A stretch of DNA of 64,000 nucleotides, taken from assembly GCA_902363445.1 (NCBI GenBank), contig CABJAB010000003.1, forward strand, positions 62,001-126,000. Direction: 5' to 3'. The DNA comes from Lachnospiraceae bacterium (GTDB lineage Bacteria > Bacillota > Clostridia > Lachnospirales > Lachnospiraceae). The notes under the pieces are model-generated. The model was not told the DNA's origin, did no database searches, and worked only from the letters and a program-made list of their open reading frames with translations. Within the stretch, counting starts at the first letter, position 1; every line of letters begins with the position of its first letter. The translations under genes and the position numbers were made by a program. This document shows, piece after piece, positions 8,583 through 16,015 of this stretch.

Positions 8583-9542
8583 TTATTTATTCACTACGTT
8601 GACAGGCTCTCCGTCCAAAAATGCCTTTACATTATTTACAGCAATATCCATAAGTCTCTGTCTGGACTCCTTGGGCGCCCATGAGATATGAGGCGTGATA
8701 ATGCAGTTCGGCGCGTTCAGAAGCGGATTGTCGCCGCGGATAGGTTCTGTGGAGACCACATCCAGGCCGGCAGCGTATACCTTGCGGTTTACCAGCGCGT
8801 CAGCCAGATCCTGCTCTACGATGAGCGGTCCTCTGGAGTTGTTCAGGATGATCACGCCGTCTTTCATTTTCGCAATGGTGTCTTTATTGATCATTCCTTC
8901 TGTGGAAGGGAACAGCGGGCAGTGGAGAGCGATCACATCCGACTGAGAAAGGACCTCGTCCAGCTCTGCATAATGGCAGTTCTCGTTTTCCAAAGCGGGA
9001 TTCTTGTATGCGTCATATGCCAGGACCTTCATGCCCATAGACTGTGCGATCCTGCCGGTAGTCTGGCCGATCCTTCCGTAGCCCACGATACCCATGGTCT
9101 TGCCCGCCAGCTCGATCAGCGGATAATCCCAGAAACACCAGTCCTTGTTGTTTTCCCAGCGTCCCTTATGTACGGCTTCACTGTGATGCCCGATATGGTG
9201 GCAGATCTCCAAAAGGAGTGCGATGGCAAACTGTCCTACCGCGTCCGTTCCGTAGGTAGGGATATTGCTGACCACGATCCCCTTTGCTTTTGCCGTATCC
9301 GTATCGATCACATTGTAGCCGGTCGCCAGCACGCCGATATAACGGATAGAAGGGCATTTCTCCATGGTATCCGCAGAAACAGGCGTTTTATTGGTGATCA
9401 CGATTTCTGCGTTTCCAATTCTCTTTACGATTTCTTCCTCAGGGGTCCTGTCATATACCTTTAATTCGCCCAGCGCCTCAAGGCCGCTCCAGCTCAGATC
9501 CCCGGGATTCTCTGTATAACCATCTAATACAACAATTTTCAT
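8583..9542 (-). CDS. D-2-hydroxyacid dehydrogenase, glycerate/hydroxypyruvate dehydrogenase-like (HprA type)
   Basis: NAD(P)H-linked reduction of hydroxypyruvate or a similar 2-oxoacid to D-glycerate. It is 319 residues with the Rossmann motif GYGRIG and the catalytic triad Arg (NNSRGP), Glu (VVSTEP) and His (TPHISWAP). NIPTYGTDAVGQFAIALLLE is characteristic of the HprA branch, which is distinct from the two other dehydrogenases of the island. It sits between an HpaI aldolase and the cupin-like gene, with glycerate kinase upstream, which fits glycerate formation. A hairpin at 9573-9632 separates it from the upstream gene. Confidence 0.9.
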   Translation of the reverse strand: MKIVVLDGYTENPGDLSWSGLEALGELKVYDRTPEEEIVKRIGNAEIVITNKTPVSADTMEKCPSIRYIGVLATGYNVIDTDTAKAKGIVVSNIPTYGTDAVGQFAIALLLEICHHIGHHSEAVHKGRWENNKDWCFWDYPLIELAGKTMGIVGYGRIGQTTGRIAQSMGMKVLAYDAYKNPALENENCHYAELDEVLSQSDVIALHCPLFPSTEGMINKDTIAKMKDGVIILNNSRGPLIVEQDLADALVNRKVYAAGLDVVSTEPIRGDNPLLNAPNCIITPHISWAPKESRQRLMDIAVNNVKAFLDGEPVNVVNK

Positions 9543-9572
9543 AATCTATTCTCCTTTTCATTTCCCTCTTTA

Positions 9573-9632
9573 AAACAAAAGAAGCCGGCCGGCCGGAATG
9601 ATACCGCCCCCGGCCTGCCTCTGCTTTTGTTT
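9573..9632 (-). terminator. Terminator-like hairpin inside the catabolic unit
   Basis: Outer stem AAACAAAAG/CTTTTGTTT with a GC-rich inner part (GGCCGG repeats against CCCCGGCC). It follows the aldolase stop at 9643 and lies only 31 nt before the next start. It probably sets a lower level for the downstream genes rather than ending the operon. Confidence 0.7.
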
Positions 9633-9642
9633 ATCTAATTCA

Positions 9643-10437
9643 TTATTTCAGTTTATCTGCCGCCGCACGCATAGCCTCGCCGGTCTGTGACCAGTAGGTG
9701 GTGACGATCTTCAGCTCGTCGCCGATGCAGAAATGCTTAACGCCCAGGTCAATGTAGTACTGTGCGTCTTCAGCCGTGTAAATCTCACATCTGGGCTGAA
9801 CGCCATGCTTCAGGGCAACTTCGATCATCTTTCTCTCAGCAGCTTTGCACTCGTCGAGGTGATCCTTCATATTATAGCCGCAGCTCATGGAATAATCGGA
9901 AGGTCCGAACTGTACCATGTCAACTCCGGGAATAGAGCAGATCTCTTCGATGTTGTCCATAGCTTCTTTTTTCTCGATCATCAGAGCGATTACCGTATTT
10001 TTCACCATGTCCGCATAATCCATCTGTGCATTATGAGGCTGATATCCGATCCAGCGGCTGTTGGGATATCCGAATCTGCCCATATCCTGAGGCCTGTCGG
10101 GTTTCAGTACATGCAGAGACTCTCTCACTTCGTCAGGAGTCTTGTGATCTACCAACAGTACAGACTGGAATCCGGAAGCCATTGCCTTCTGTGCCACAAA
10201 AGCGCGGTTCTGGAAATCCACTTTGATCATGGATGACATGTTGTAAAGCTCTGTAGCACGGCAGATATTTTCAAAATCGGACAAGTTATAGGGTGCATAT
10301 TCCGCTACAAACTCGATGTAGTCATATTTTCCTGTGCTTCCTACGATTTCCACGATTGTCGGCCATACGCTCTCCACTCTGGTCGCAACGGACGGAAGAT
10401 TATTGTCCAACAAATAACGCAGCTTGTTCTCCTTCAT
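9643..10437 (-). CDS. Divergent HpcH/HpaI-type aldolase
   Basis: Same fold family as the aldolase at 6557-7345 (264 residues), but with changes at key positions. The segment equivalent to the base His reads FVAEYAP (His to Tyr), and the Arg that normally holds the pyruvate carboxylate appears as Lys (MIKVDFQN). The metal ligands remain, Glu in LMIEKKEA and Asp in FGPSDYS. It may cleave a different substrate or work as a lyase or decarboxylase. AGGAGG precedes the ATG, and it lies 71 nt downstream of glycerate kinase. The alignment was made by eye. Confidence 0.82.
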   Translation of the reverse strand: MKENKLRYLLDNNLPSVATRVESVWPTIVEIVGSTGKYDYIEFVAEYAPYNLSDFENICRATELYNMSSMIKVDFQNRAFVAQKAMASGFQSVLLVDHKTPDEVRESLHVLKPDRPQDMGRFGYPNSRWIGYQPHNAQMDYADMVKNTVIALMIEKKEAMDNIEEICSIPGVDMVQFGPSDYSMSCGYNMKDHLDECKAAERKMIEVALKHGVQPRCEIYTAEDAQYYIDLGVKHFCIGDELKIVTTYWSQTGEAMRAAADKLK

Positions 10438-10508
10438 TTTTAAAGCCCTCCTGTTTCCTTTTTCCTTAAATTATTAGTTATTTATGTAAAAACATCTGAA
10501 ACTCACGT

Positions 10509-11645
10509 TTACAGAGTTTTTCCAATCTTTATCATGCGGAACATCCTGTCCGCGGCATCCTCCAAGAGCTTCCCGGCGTCCGCAATGGCTTGTTCCAGAT
10601 CCATTACGCCGTTTACGATCACCATGACGGAATTGACGCCGAACTGATATATGGCATCCGCGCCGTCGGTCATGCCTCCCACAAGCGCGACTACCGGCAC
10701 GCCCCTCGGCTTACAGGCGCTTCCTATTCCGTGAATCACCTTGCCCCGGACGGACTGCGTATCAAGCCTTCCTTCTCCGGTCACCACCAAATCTGCGCCG
10801 TCCAGGCTCTTTTCAAATTCGCTTGCCTCCAGCACCACGGAGATTCCAGAACGCAGCTTTGCCCCGGCAAAAGCCACCAATGCGGTACTGATCCCGCCGG
10901 CCGCGCCGGCTCCCGGCATCTCATGGAAAGCCATGCCTGACTTTTCTCTGATGACATCTGCGTAATTTATCATCCCGGCCTCCAACACCGCGAGGATTTC
11001 CTCTGTCCCGCCCTTTTGAGGGCCATAGACATAAGTCGCCCCATGAGGTCCGATGAGCGGATTGTCCACATCACACATTACCGTGATCTCCGCTTCCGCC
11101 AGCTCCGGACAGAGGCCCTCCGTCCGATAATCCGCAATGGATGCCAGATTTCCTCCTGTGGGCTCCAGAACATTTCCTTCTTTATCCAGGAATTCCATCC
11201 CCAAAGCAGTCATGGCTCCTATTCCGCCATCATTGGTGGCGCTTCCTCCTACCGCGATGATGATCTTCCGGTACCCTGTCTCCAAAGCCTCCCGGATCAC
11301 CTGCCCGGTCCCAAAGGACGAAGCCCGGAGCAGATTTCTCTCTTTCTCCGGTATCAAAGGCAGTCCATCGGCGGCGGCCATCTCGATCACAGCCGTATCC
11401 TTATGTATGATTCCATACTTTGCTTCTACGGGGCTTCCCAACGGACCCTTTACCGTCACGGAGCGGAACTCTCCCTTTGCCACTCCGACCAGGGCATCCA
11501 CAGTACCTTCCCCGCCGTCCGCGATGGGAAACTTTACGACCTCACAGCCTGGAAAGTTCCGCATGGCGGCCGCTTCTATCTTTTCTATAACCTGAGCTGA
11601 CGTCAGGGAACCCTTAAACGAGTCTGGTGCCAGTATTATTTTCAT
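10509..11645 (-). CDS. glxK: Glycerate kinase, type I (GlxK/GarK family)
   Basis: Phosphorylates D-glycerate with ATP, in this family usually to 2-phosphoglycerate, feeding lower glycolysis. The protein is 378 residues with the N-terminal hallmark APDSFKGSLTS, DGGEGT, GGSATNDGG, GAGAAGG and VTGEGRLD. I prefer the ATG at 11645; the in-frame TTG at 11654 sits too close to AAGGGG. It is the first gene of the unit that continues with two aldolases, a glycerate dehydrogenase and a cupin-like protein. This makes glycerate a probable end product of the pathway. Confidence 0.94.
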   Translation of the reverse strand: MKIILAPDSFKGSLTSAQVIEKIEAAAMRNFPGCEVVKFPIADGGEGTVDALVGVAKGEFRSVTVKGPLGSPVEAKYGIIHKDTAVIEMAAADGLPLIPEKERNLLRASSFGTGQVIREALETGYRKIIIAVGGSATNDGGIGAMTALGMEFLDKEGNVLEPTGGNLASIADYRTEGLCPELAEAEITVMCDVDNPLIGPHGATYVYGPQKGGTEEILAVLEAGMINYADVIREKSGMAFHEMPGAGAAGGISTALVAFAGAKLRSGISVVLEASEFEKSLDGADLVVTGEGRLDTQSVRGKVIHGIGSACKPRGVPVVALVGGMTDGADAIYQFGVNSVMVIVNGVMDLEQAIADAGKLLEDAADRMFRMIKIGKTL

Positions 11646-11693
11646 ACGCTTCAACGCCCCTTAAACTTAAGATAATTCTTTCAATCAACACCT

Positions 11694-11699
11694 AGTATA
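11694..11699 (-). promoter_or_regulatory. Predicted -10 box of the glycerate kinase unit
   Basis: TATACT on the minus strand, about 50 nt before the glxK ATG, without a recognisable -35. The palindrome at 11759-11775 is centred about 80 bp upstream of the expected start site, as at the livK1 promoter. Confidence 0.45.
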
Positions 11700-11752
11700 A
11701 TGGTACAATCAGGCGGATATATATTCACTAGCTAACGTTCCAAATTAAAACG

Positions 11753-11781
11753 CAGGTTTTGTGTTCAAAACACAAAGCCTG
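11753..11781 (-). terminator. Hairpin ending the dapA-dehydrogenase pair; contains TTGTGT palindrome copy 2
   Basis: Stem GCAGG...CCTGC enclosing TTGTGTTCAAAACACAA (11759-11775). On the minus strand it is followed by GTTTTAATTT. It lies 20 nt after the stop at 11801, so it works as a terminator. The inner palindrome also matches the candidate activator site seen at 5589 and 13798, so the element may have two roles. Confidence 0.65.
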
Positions 11782-11800
11782 CATTTTTACTATTTTTCCA

Positions 11801-12757
11801 TTATACGAGCTGATGTTCCGGCGCCTCGCCATTTAACATGGCAACTACGGCTTTCGCCGTGGCCACACCGGTCAGAGCATAATTTTCATAGGATTCTGCC
11901 GCCGTATGGGGAGTACAGATATAATTATCCAGGCTGAATAAAGGATGGTTCAGATCTACAGGTTCTTTTTCAAACACATCCGTACCGTGTCCGGCGATCT
12001 TTCCGGACTTGAGCGCTTCATACAGGTCGTCTTCTCTGACGATAGGGCCGCGGGCCGTATTGATCAGGTAAACGCCGTCCTTCATGCGGGAAATGGTATC
12101 CCGGTTGATCAGGCCTCTTGTTTCATCGGTACAGGGCACATGAATGGAGATGATGTCACTCTTCTCGATCACGTCGTCCATGGAACACAAGGTAACGCCC
12201 AGTCTTTCCGCTTCTTCATAATTGGGATATGTATCGAACGCGATGATCTCCACGCCAAAGGGCTTCAGCTTCTCAGCAACGCTCCTGGCGATCCCGCCGA
12301 ATCCGAGGAGGCCCACTGTCTGGCCTTTCAGCTCATGGGTGATGAAACGCGCCCAGGCGCCTTCCCGCGTGCTCTTATTGAGCTGGGGAACATTCCGGAC
12401 CACGCTCAGCATAAGTGTGACGGCATGCTCCGCCACGGAATTCCGGTTGATCCCCGGTGTGTTGGAAGCATGGATCCCATACTTTTTCATATCCTCCAGA
12501 TTAAAGTTGTCCACGCCGATTCCAAACCGAGCGACGCCTTTAAGCTTCTTCGCATGTTCAAACACAGCGGCATCCCAGGTATCCACGCCGGCGATCACCG
12601 CGTCGATGTCCCCGATGATCTCCTTCAGTTCTTCAAAGGTATAGGGGCGCCCGTTCTGCGTGATGATGAGTTCACAATTGTTGTCTTCCAGTATCTTAAC
12701 GCCCTCTGTACACCGTTCTTCATAATGGGGTACAGAAATCAATATCTTATTTTTCAT
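11801..12757 (-). CDS. D-2-hydroxyacid dehydrogenase, phosphoglycerate dehydrogenase-like
   Basis: NAD-dependent dehydrogenase, 318 residues. It has the Rossmann motif GFGGIA, Arg in NTARGP, Glu in FEKEPVD and His in CTPHTAA. It is a paralogue of the partial gene at the window start. It lacks the C-terminal ACT regulatory domain of true serine-pathway SerA, so a catabolic 2-hydroxyacid is more likely. It is co-transcribed with the DapA-family gene (21 nt gap) and closed by the hairpin at 11753-11781. Confidence 0.88.
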   Translation of the reverse strand: MKNKILISVPHYEERCTEGVKILEDNNCELIITQNGRPYTFEELKEIIGDIDAVIAGVDTWDAAVFEHAKKLKGVARFGIGVDNFNLEDMKKYGIHASNTPGINRNSVAEHAVTLMLSVVRNVPQLNKSTREGAWARFITHELKGQTVGLLGFGGIARSVAEKLKPFGVEIIAFDTYPNYEEAERLGVTLCSMDDVIEKSDIISIHVPCTDETRGLINRDTISRMKDGVYLINTARGPIVREDDLYEALKSGKIAGHGTDVFEKEPVDLNHPLFSLDNYICTPHTAAESYENYALTGVATAKAVVAMLNGEAPEHQLV

Positions 12758-12778
12758 TACAGCTGCCTCCCGTCCGGC

Positions 12779-13690
12779 CTATAAAATCACTTCTCTGAAA
12801 TTGTTCTTCTCCAATGTCTCAATCAGCTGCTTTGCATATTCATCACTGATTCCCATCAAGGGCTCTTTCATCGCTGTGCAGGAAATGATCCCCATATATT
12901 TTAACATCACCTTATAACAGGAAATGTTGTTCTGAGCACAAAGGATATTGTTGAGCATGGTGGTCCTCTTCTGAATCATCCTTGCCTTCTCCATATCCCC
13001 GGCCTCAATGGCTTTTCCAAGCGCTACATAATGCTCCGGAATAATCTGTGCGTTCCCGGATACGGTTCCGTCGCCGCCGCCGCACATCAGCACATGATAG
13101 AGCTCGTCAGGACCGCAGAGTACAGAGAACGTATTGTTTCTGATGTTGGTCATTTCAAGCATCCTGGACAGATTCGGATAGCTGTACTTGATACCGATCA
13201 CGTTCGGGCATGTCTCCGCTACTTTTTCTGCCACATATACGTTGATGTCATTCACAGAACACTGAGGAATCCCGTACAGATAAATCGGGAAATCAGCAGG
13301 CACGCTCTTGGATACCTTCTGGTAAAAAGCGATCAGCGCGTCATCAGACATCTTAAAATAGGACGGAGTCACAACGCCGATCCCGTCAGCTCCGATGGCA
13401 GCCGCATGTTTGGACAGCTCCACCGTATCATCCAGGCTCATCGCGCCGGTCTGTACATAGACTCTGGCTCTGCCTGCAGATTTCTTCACTACGGTTTCTG
13501 CTATCAGTTTTCTGTCCTCAACGGAAAACATCAGCATCTCTCCTGTCGTCCCGTTGGGATACAGGCAGGGGATCCCCTTTCCGATCAGAAATTCCGTCAG
13601 TTTCTCCAATGATTCCACGTCCACCTTCTGATTCTCATCCAAAGGCGTCACAATGGGAACTACGCACCCATAAAGCTTATTCTCCAGCAT
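12779..13690 (-). CDS. DapA/NanA-family pyruvate-dependent aldolase or dehydratase
   Basis: Class I (Schiff-base) lyase of 303 residues. It shows the substrate loop NGTTGEM, the active-site Tyr in YLYGIPQ and the Schiff-base Lys in IGIKYS. Genuine dihydrodipicolinate synthase is unlikely, because the gene sits in a catabolic cluster and the carboxylate-binding region differs. 2-Keto-3-deoxy-gluconate aldolase or a 5-dehydro-4-deoxyglucarate dehydratase-type enzyme are the likely alternatives. GGAGG lies before the ATG. It is first gene of a two-gene unit, divergent from the shikimate-dehydrogenase-like gene. Confidence 0.88.
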   Translation of the reverse strand: MLENKLYGCVVPIVTPLDENQKVDVESLEKLTEFLIGKGIPCLYPNGTTGEMLMFSVEDRKLIAETVVKKSAGRARVYVQTGAMSLDDTVELSKHAAAIGADGIGVVTPSYFKMSDDALIAFYQKVSKSVPADFPIYLYGIPQCSVNDINVYVAEKVAETCPNVIGIKYSYPNLSRMLEMTNIRNNTFSVLCGPDELYHVLMCGGGDGTVSGNAQIIPEHYVALGKAIEAGDMEKARMIQKRTTMLNNILCAQNNISCYKVMLKYMGIISCTAMKEPLMGISDEYAKQLIETLEKNNFREVIL

Positions 13691-13797
13691 TCTTTATCCT
13701 CCTTCATAATCTTCCGCAATCTGCGGCTCGTCTCCTGACGGAAACCCGTAGTCTCCACCATTAAGAAAATAGTATCATTCTTCCGCGGAATCGCACA

Positions 13798-13813
13798 TTG
13801 TGCCGTCGCACAA
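13798..13813. promoter_or_regulatory. TTGTGC-N4-GCACAA palindrome (candidate activator site, copy 3)
   Basis: Reads TTGTGCCGTCGCACAA (16 bp). It shares TTGTG.CGT...CACAA with the site at 5589. It lies about 73 bp upstream of the expected start of the plus-strand unit, and next to the -35 of a possible minus-strand dapA promoter (-10 TACTAT at 13769-13774). It could therefore serve both directions. Confidence 0.5.
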
Positions 13814-13815
13814 AA

Positions 13816-13840
13816 ATGCAGGCTTTTTTTAGTCCTGCAT
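13816..13840. repeat. ATGCAGG/CCTGCAT inverted repeat
   Basis: Perfect 7-bp arms with an 11-nt T-rich centre. On the minus strand the second arm runs into TTTTTGTG, so it could form a terminator-like hairpin ahead of dapA. The GCAGG/CCTGC arms resemble those of the element at 11753-11781. Confidence 0.5.
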
Positions 13841-13844
13841 ACAA

Positions 13845-13872
13845 TTGTTGGTAATTTTATCTATGCTATGAT
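13845..13872 (+). promoter_or_regulatory. Predicted promoter of the shikimate dehydrogenase-like unit
   Basis: TTGTTG, 16 bp spacer, TATGAT, with an extended -10 TG (TGCTATGAT). The expected start is near 13879. Confidence 0.6.
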
Positions 13873-13897
13873 TAAATAAGTGGTTTTTGTCCCCTTT

Positions 13898-13916
13898 ACT
13901 GTTATGTAATAACAGT
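13898..13916 (+). promoter_or_regulatory. ACTGTTAT-GTA-ATAACAGT palindrome in the 5' leader
   Basis: Perfect 8-bp arms around 3 nt. It lies just downstream of the expected transcription start and 28 nt before the ATG of the shikimate dehydrogenase-like gene. The position suits a repressor operator or a leader hairpin; no regulator is assigned. Confidence 0.5.
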
Positions 13917-13944
13917 AAAACATCAAACATTTAGGGAGGTTTTT

Positions 13945-14838
13945 ATGGCACATTCTAATTTAATCTGCAACGTTGAGACTCGCTTGATGCCCATCATCGG
14001 GTATCCCATGGACCACAGCAGCGCATCCCAGGTCTACAACAAACTGTTCGAGATCTACAACATCAACCGGGTCATGTTCCCCATCGAGATCCAGCCGGAA
14101 GGGCTGGCAGACTATGTGGCGGCAGCCAAGACCCTGAACATCGATACATACAGCCTCACCATGCCGCTCAAGGCAGCTATCATCCCGTATCTGGACGATG
14201 TGGATCCCTGCTCCAGAGTCTTCAATTCCGTAAATATCGTAAAAACGGTCGACGGAAAGACCTACGGCGCCGGAATGGACGGAAAAGGCTGCGTAGGCGC
14301 GCTTTTGGCAGCCGGCGCATCCATTGAGGGAAAAACAGTTGTTTTAGTGGGAGCCGGGAGCATCAGCGGCGCCATCATCTATGAACTGATCCAGCATAAA
14401 GCCGGAAGGATCATCCTGATGAACCGTACTCTGGCCCACGCAGAATCTATCGCAAAGACCATCGAAGACAACTGGAACCATCCTGTGGAGGCTTATGAAG
14501 CAACACCGGAGCTGCTGGACAAATACTGCGCCTGCGCCGATATCTTCATCCACAGCTCACCGGTAGGCATGCACGGCTTCCCCGCATCCCATTCCTATCT
14601 GGGCTACATCGAGAAAATGCCGAAATCCTGTTTCGTACTGGATGCCATCGTGAATCCAGAATATACGGAGCTTTTGAAAAAAGCCCAGTCCTGCGGTCTG
14701 ACCGTCATACCTGGCATGCACATGATGATCTCTCAGATGACTGAAATATTCGACTTCTGCTTCGGTGTGCGCCCCGGCGAAAAGGAGAAGGCAGAATGCC
14801 GTGAAGTGCTCATCGCTTATTTAGACTCCATGAAATAA
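13945..14838 (+). CDS. Shikimate/quinate dehydrogenase-family protein
   Basis: NAD(P)-dependent oxidoreductase of 297 residues. The AroE layout is clear: N-terminal GYPMDHSSAS (substrate Ser pair), LTMPLK with the catalytic Lys, SVNIV, GMDGKG with the catalytic Asp, the nucleotide loop GAGSISGA, NRT and the C-terminal SQMTEIF. The usual NVT.P.K reads SLTMPLK, and GxNTDG reads GAGMDG. The substrate pocket is therefore altered and a non-shikimate hydroxy- or oxo-acid is likely. GGGAGG precedes the start. It leads a three-gene unit with the Fe-S aldo/keto reductase and cupin paralogue B. Confidence 0.87.
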   Translation: MAHSNLICNVETRLMPIIGYPMDHSSASQVYNKLFEIYNINRVMFPIEIQPEGLADYVAAAKTLNIDTYSLTMPLKAAIIPYLDDVDPCSRVFNSVNIVKTVDGKTYGAGMDGKGCVGALLAAGASIEGKTVVLVGAGSISGAIIYELIQHKAGRIILMNRTLAHAESIAKTIEDNWNHPVEAYEATPELLDKYCACADIFIHSSPVGMHGFPASHSYLGYIEKMPKSCFVLDAIVNPEYTELLKKAQSCGLTVIPGMHMMISQMTEIFDFCFGVRPGEKEKAECREVLIAYLDSMK

Positions 14839-14865
14839 TACAGACTGCAAAAGGAGGACACGCTT

Positions 14866-15996
14866 ATGACGGAACTTTCCCCCGGCAGAAAGCTGGGCTT
14901 CGGCTTCCTGCGGCTGCCCCAGACCGATGAGGAAGACCCCGCCGCTATTGACTATGAGTTGACTGGACAGATGGCAGATTATTTTCTGTCTCAGGGATTC
15001 CGCTATTTCGATACTGCTTACAACTACCACAAAGAATTTTCCGAGATCGCCATCCGGGAGGCTGTCGTCAGGCGCCATCCCCGGGAGGCTTTCCTCCTAG
15101 CGGATAAGATGCCCACCTTCCTGGTGACAAAGACCGAGGATTTTGAACGGTTCTTCGCTGAGCAGCTCACCCGCTGCGGCGTGGATTTCTTTGACTATTA
15201 CCTGCTGCACAATCTGGGCAAGGAACGCTACGGAAATATGGAGCGGCTCGGAGCGTTTGAATTCATGAAAAAAGTCAAAGCCGAAGGAAAAGCGAAGGAA
15301 ATCGGGTTCTCTTTTCACGACACCGCCGACGTGCTGGACCGCATCCTGACAGACCATCCGGAGATGGATTTCGTCCAGCTTCAGTTAAATTACATAGACT
15401 GGGAGAGCGAGGTCATCCAGTCACGGAAGTGCTATGAAGTGGCCAGGAAGCACGGTAAACCGGTCACAGTCATGGAACCGGTCAAGGGGGGCGCGCTGGC
15501 GCGTCTGGTTCCCGAAGCGGAAAAGATTCTCAAGGACTGCGAGCCGGACTCTTCAAGCGCTTCATGGGCCATACGCTACGCGGCTTCTCTGGACGGAGTC
15601 CGTATGGTCTTAAGCGGCATGTCCACTCTGGAACAGGTGAAGGACAATACGGCCTATATGAAGGATTTCCAAAAGCTTGACAAGAACGAACTGGACCAAA
15701 TAGCCAAAGTGGTGGATATCCTGAAAAAATCTCAGGCTATCCAGTGTACCAACTGCAAATACTGTATGGACGAATGCCCGATGAACATCAATATCCCGGG
15801 ATATTTCTCTTTTTACAATTCTGCTTCCCAGCAGGATAATTTTATTGATGTCCTGTTCAGGAGAACATCCCACGGCCACGGCTCTCCTTGGGACTGTATC
15901 GAATGCAGGTCCTGTGAAAGCCACTGCCCCCAGCATCTTCCCATCACTGACTATCTAAAGACCATTTCTGAATATGTGAAAGAAAAGGTACTGTAG
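14866..15996 (+). CDS. Aldo/keto reductase with C-terminal 4Fe-4S motifs
   Basis: This is a 376-residue protein. The N-terminal TIM-barrel AKR domain shows FDTAYNYHKE (catalytic Asp/Tyr), a Lys in LADKMP and the DYYLLHNL strand. The C-terminal part has two Cys clusters, CTNCKYCMDECP and CIECRSCESHCP, that suit 4Fe-4S binding. Such fusions are known in anaerobes and suggest electron transfer other than, or besides, NADPH. It begins 27 nt after the AroE-like gene with AGGAGG. The role in the island is presumed to be carbonyl reduction of an intermediate. Confidence 0.9.
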   Translation: MTELSPGRKLGFGFLRLPQTDEEDPAAIDYELTGQMADYFLSQGFRYFDTAYNYHKEFSEIAIREAVVRRHPREAFLLADKMPTFLVTKTEDFERFFAEQLTRCGVDFFDYYLLHNLGKERYGNMERLGAFEFMKKVKAEGKAKEIGFSFHDTADVLDRILTDHPEMDFVQLQLNYIDWESEVIQSRKCYEVARKHGKPVTVMEPVKGGALARLVPEAEKILKDCEPDSSSASWAIRYAASLDGVRMVLSGMSTLEQVKDNTAYMKDFQKLDKNELDQIAKVVDILKKSQAIQCTNCKYCMDECPMNINIPGYFSFYNSASQQDNFIDVLFRRTSHGHGSPWDCIECRSCESHCPQHLPITDYLKTISEYVKEKVL

Positions 15997-16015
15997 ACAA
16001 AGGAGGAAACATTAC

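Noticed and set aside
12779..13690. Annotation as lysine-pathway DapA
   Set aside because: No lysine genes nearby and the gene is co-transcribed with a catabolic dehydrogenase; family-level naming is safer.
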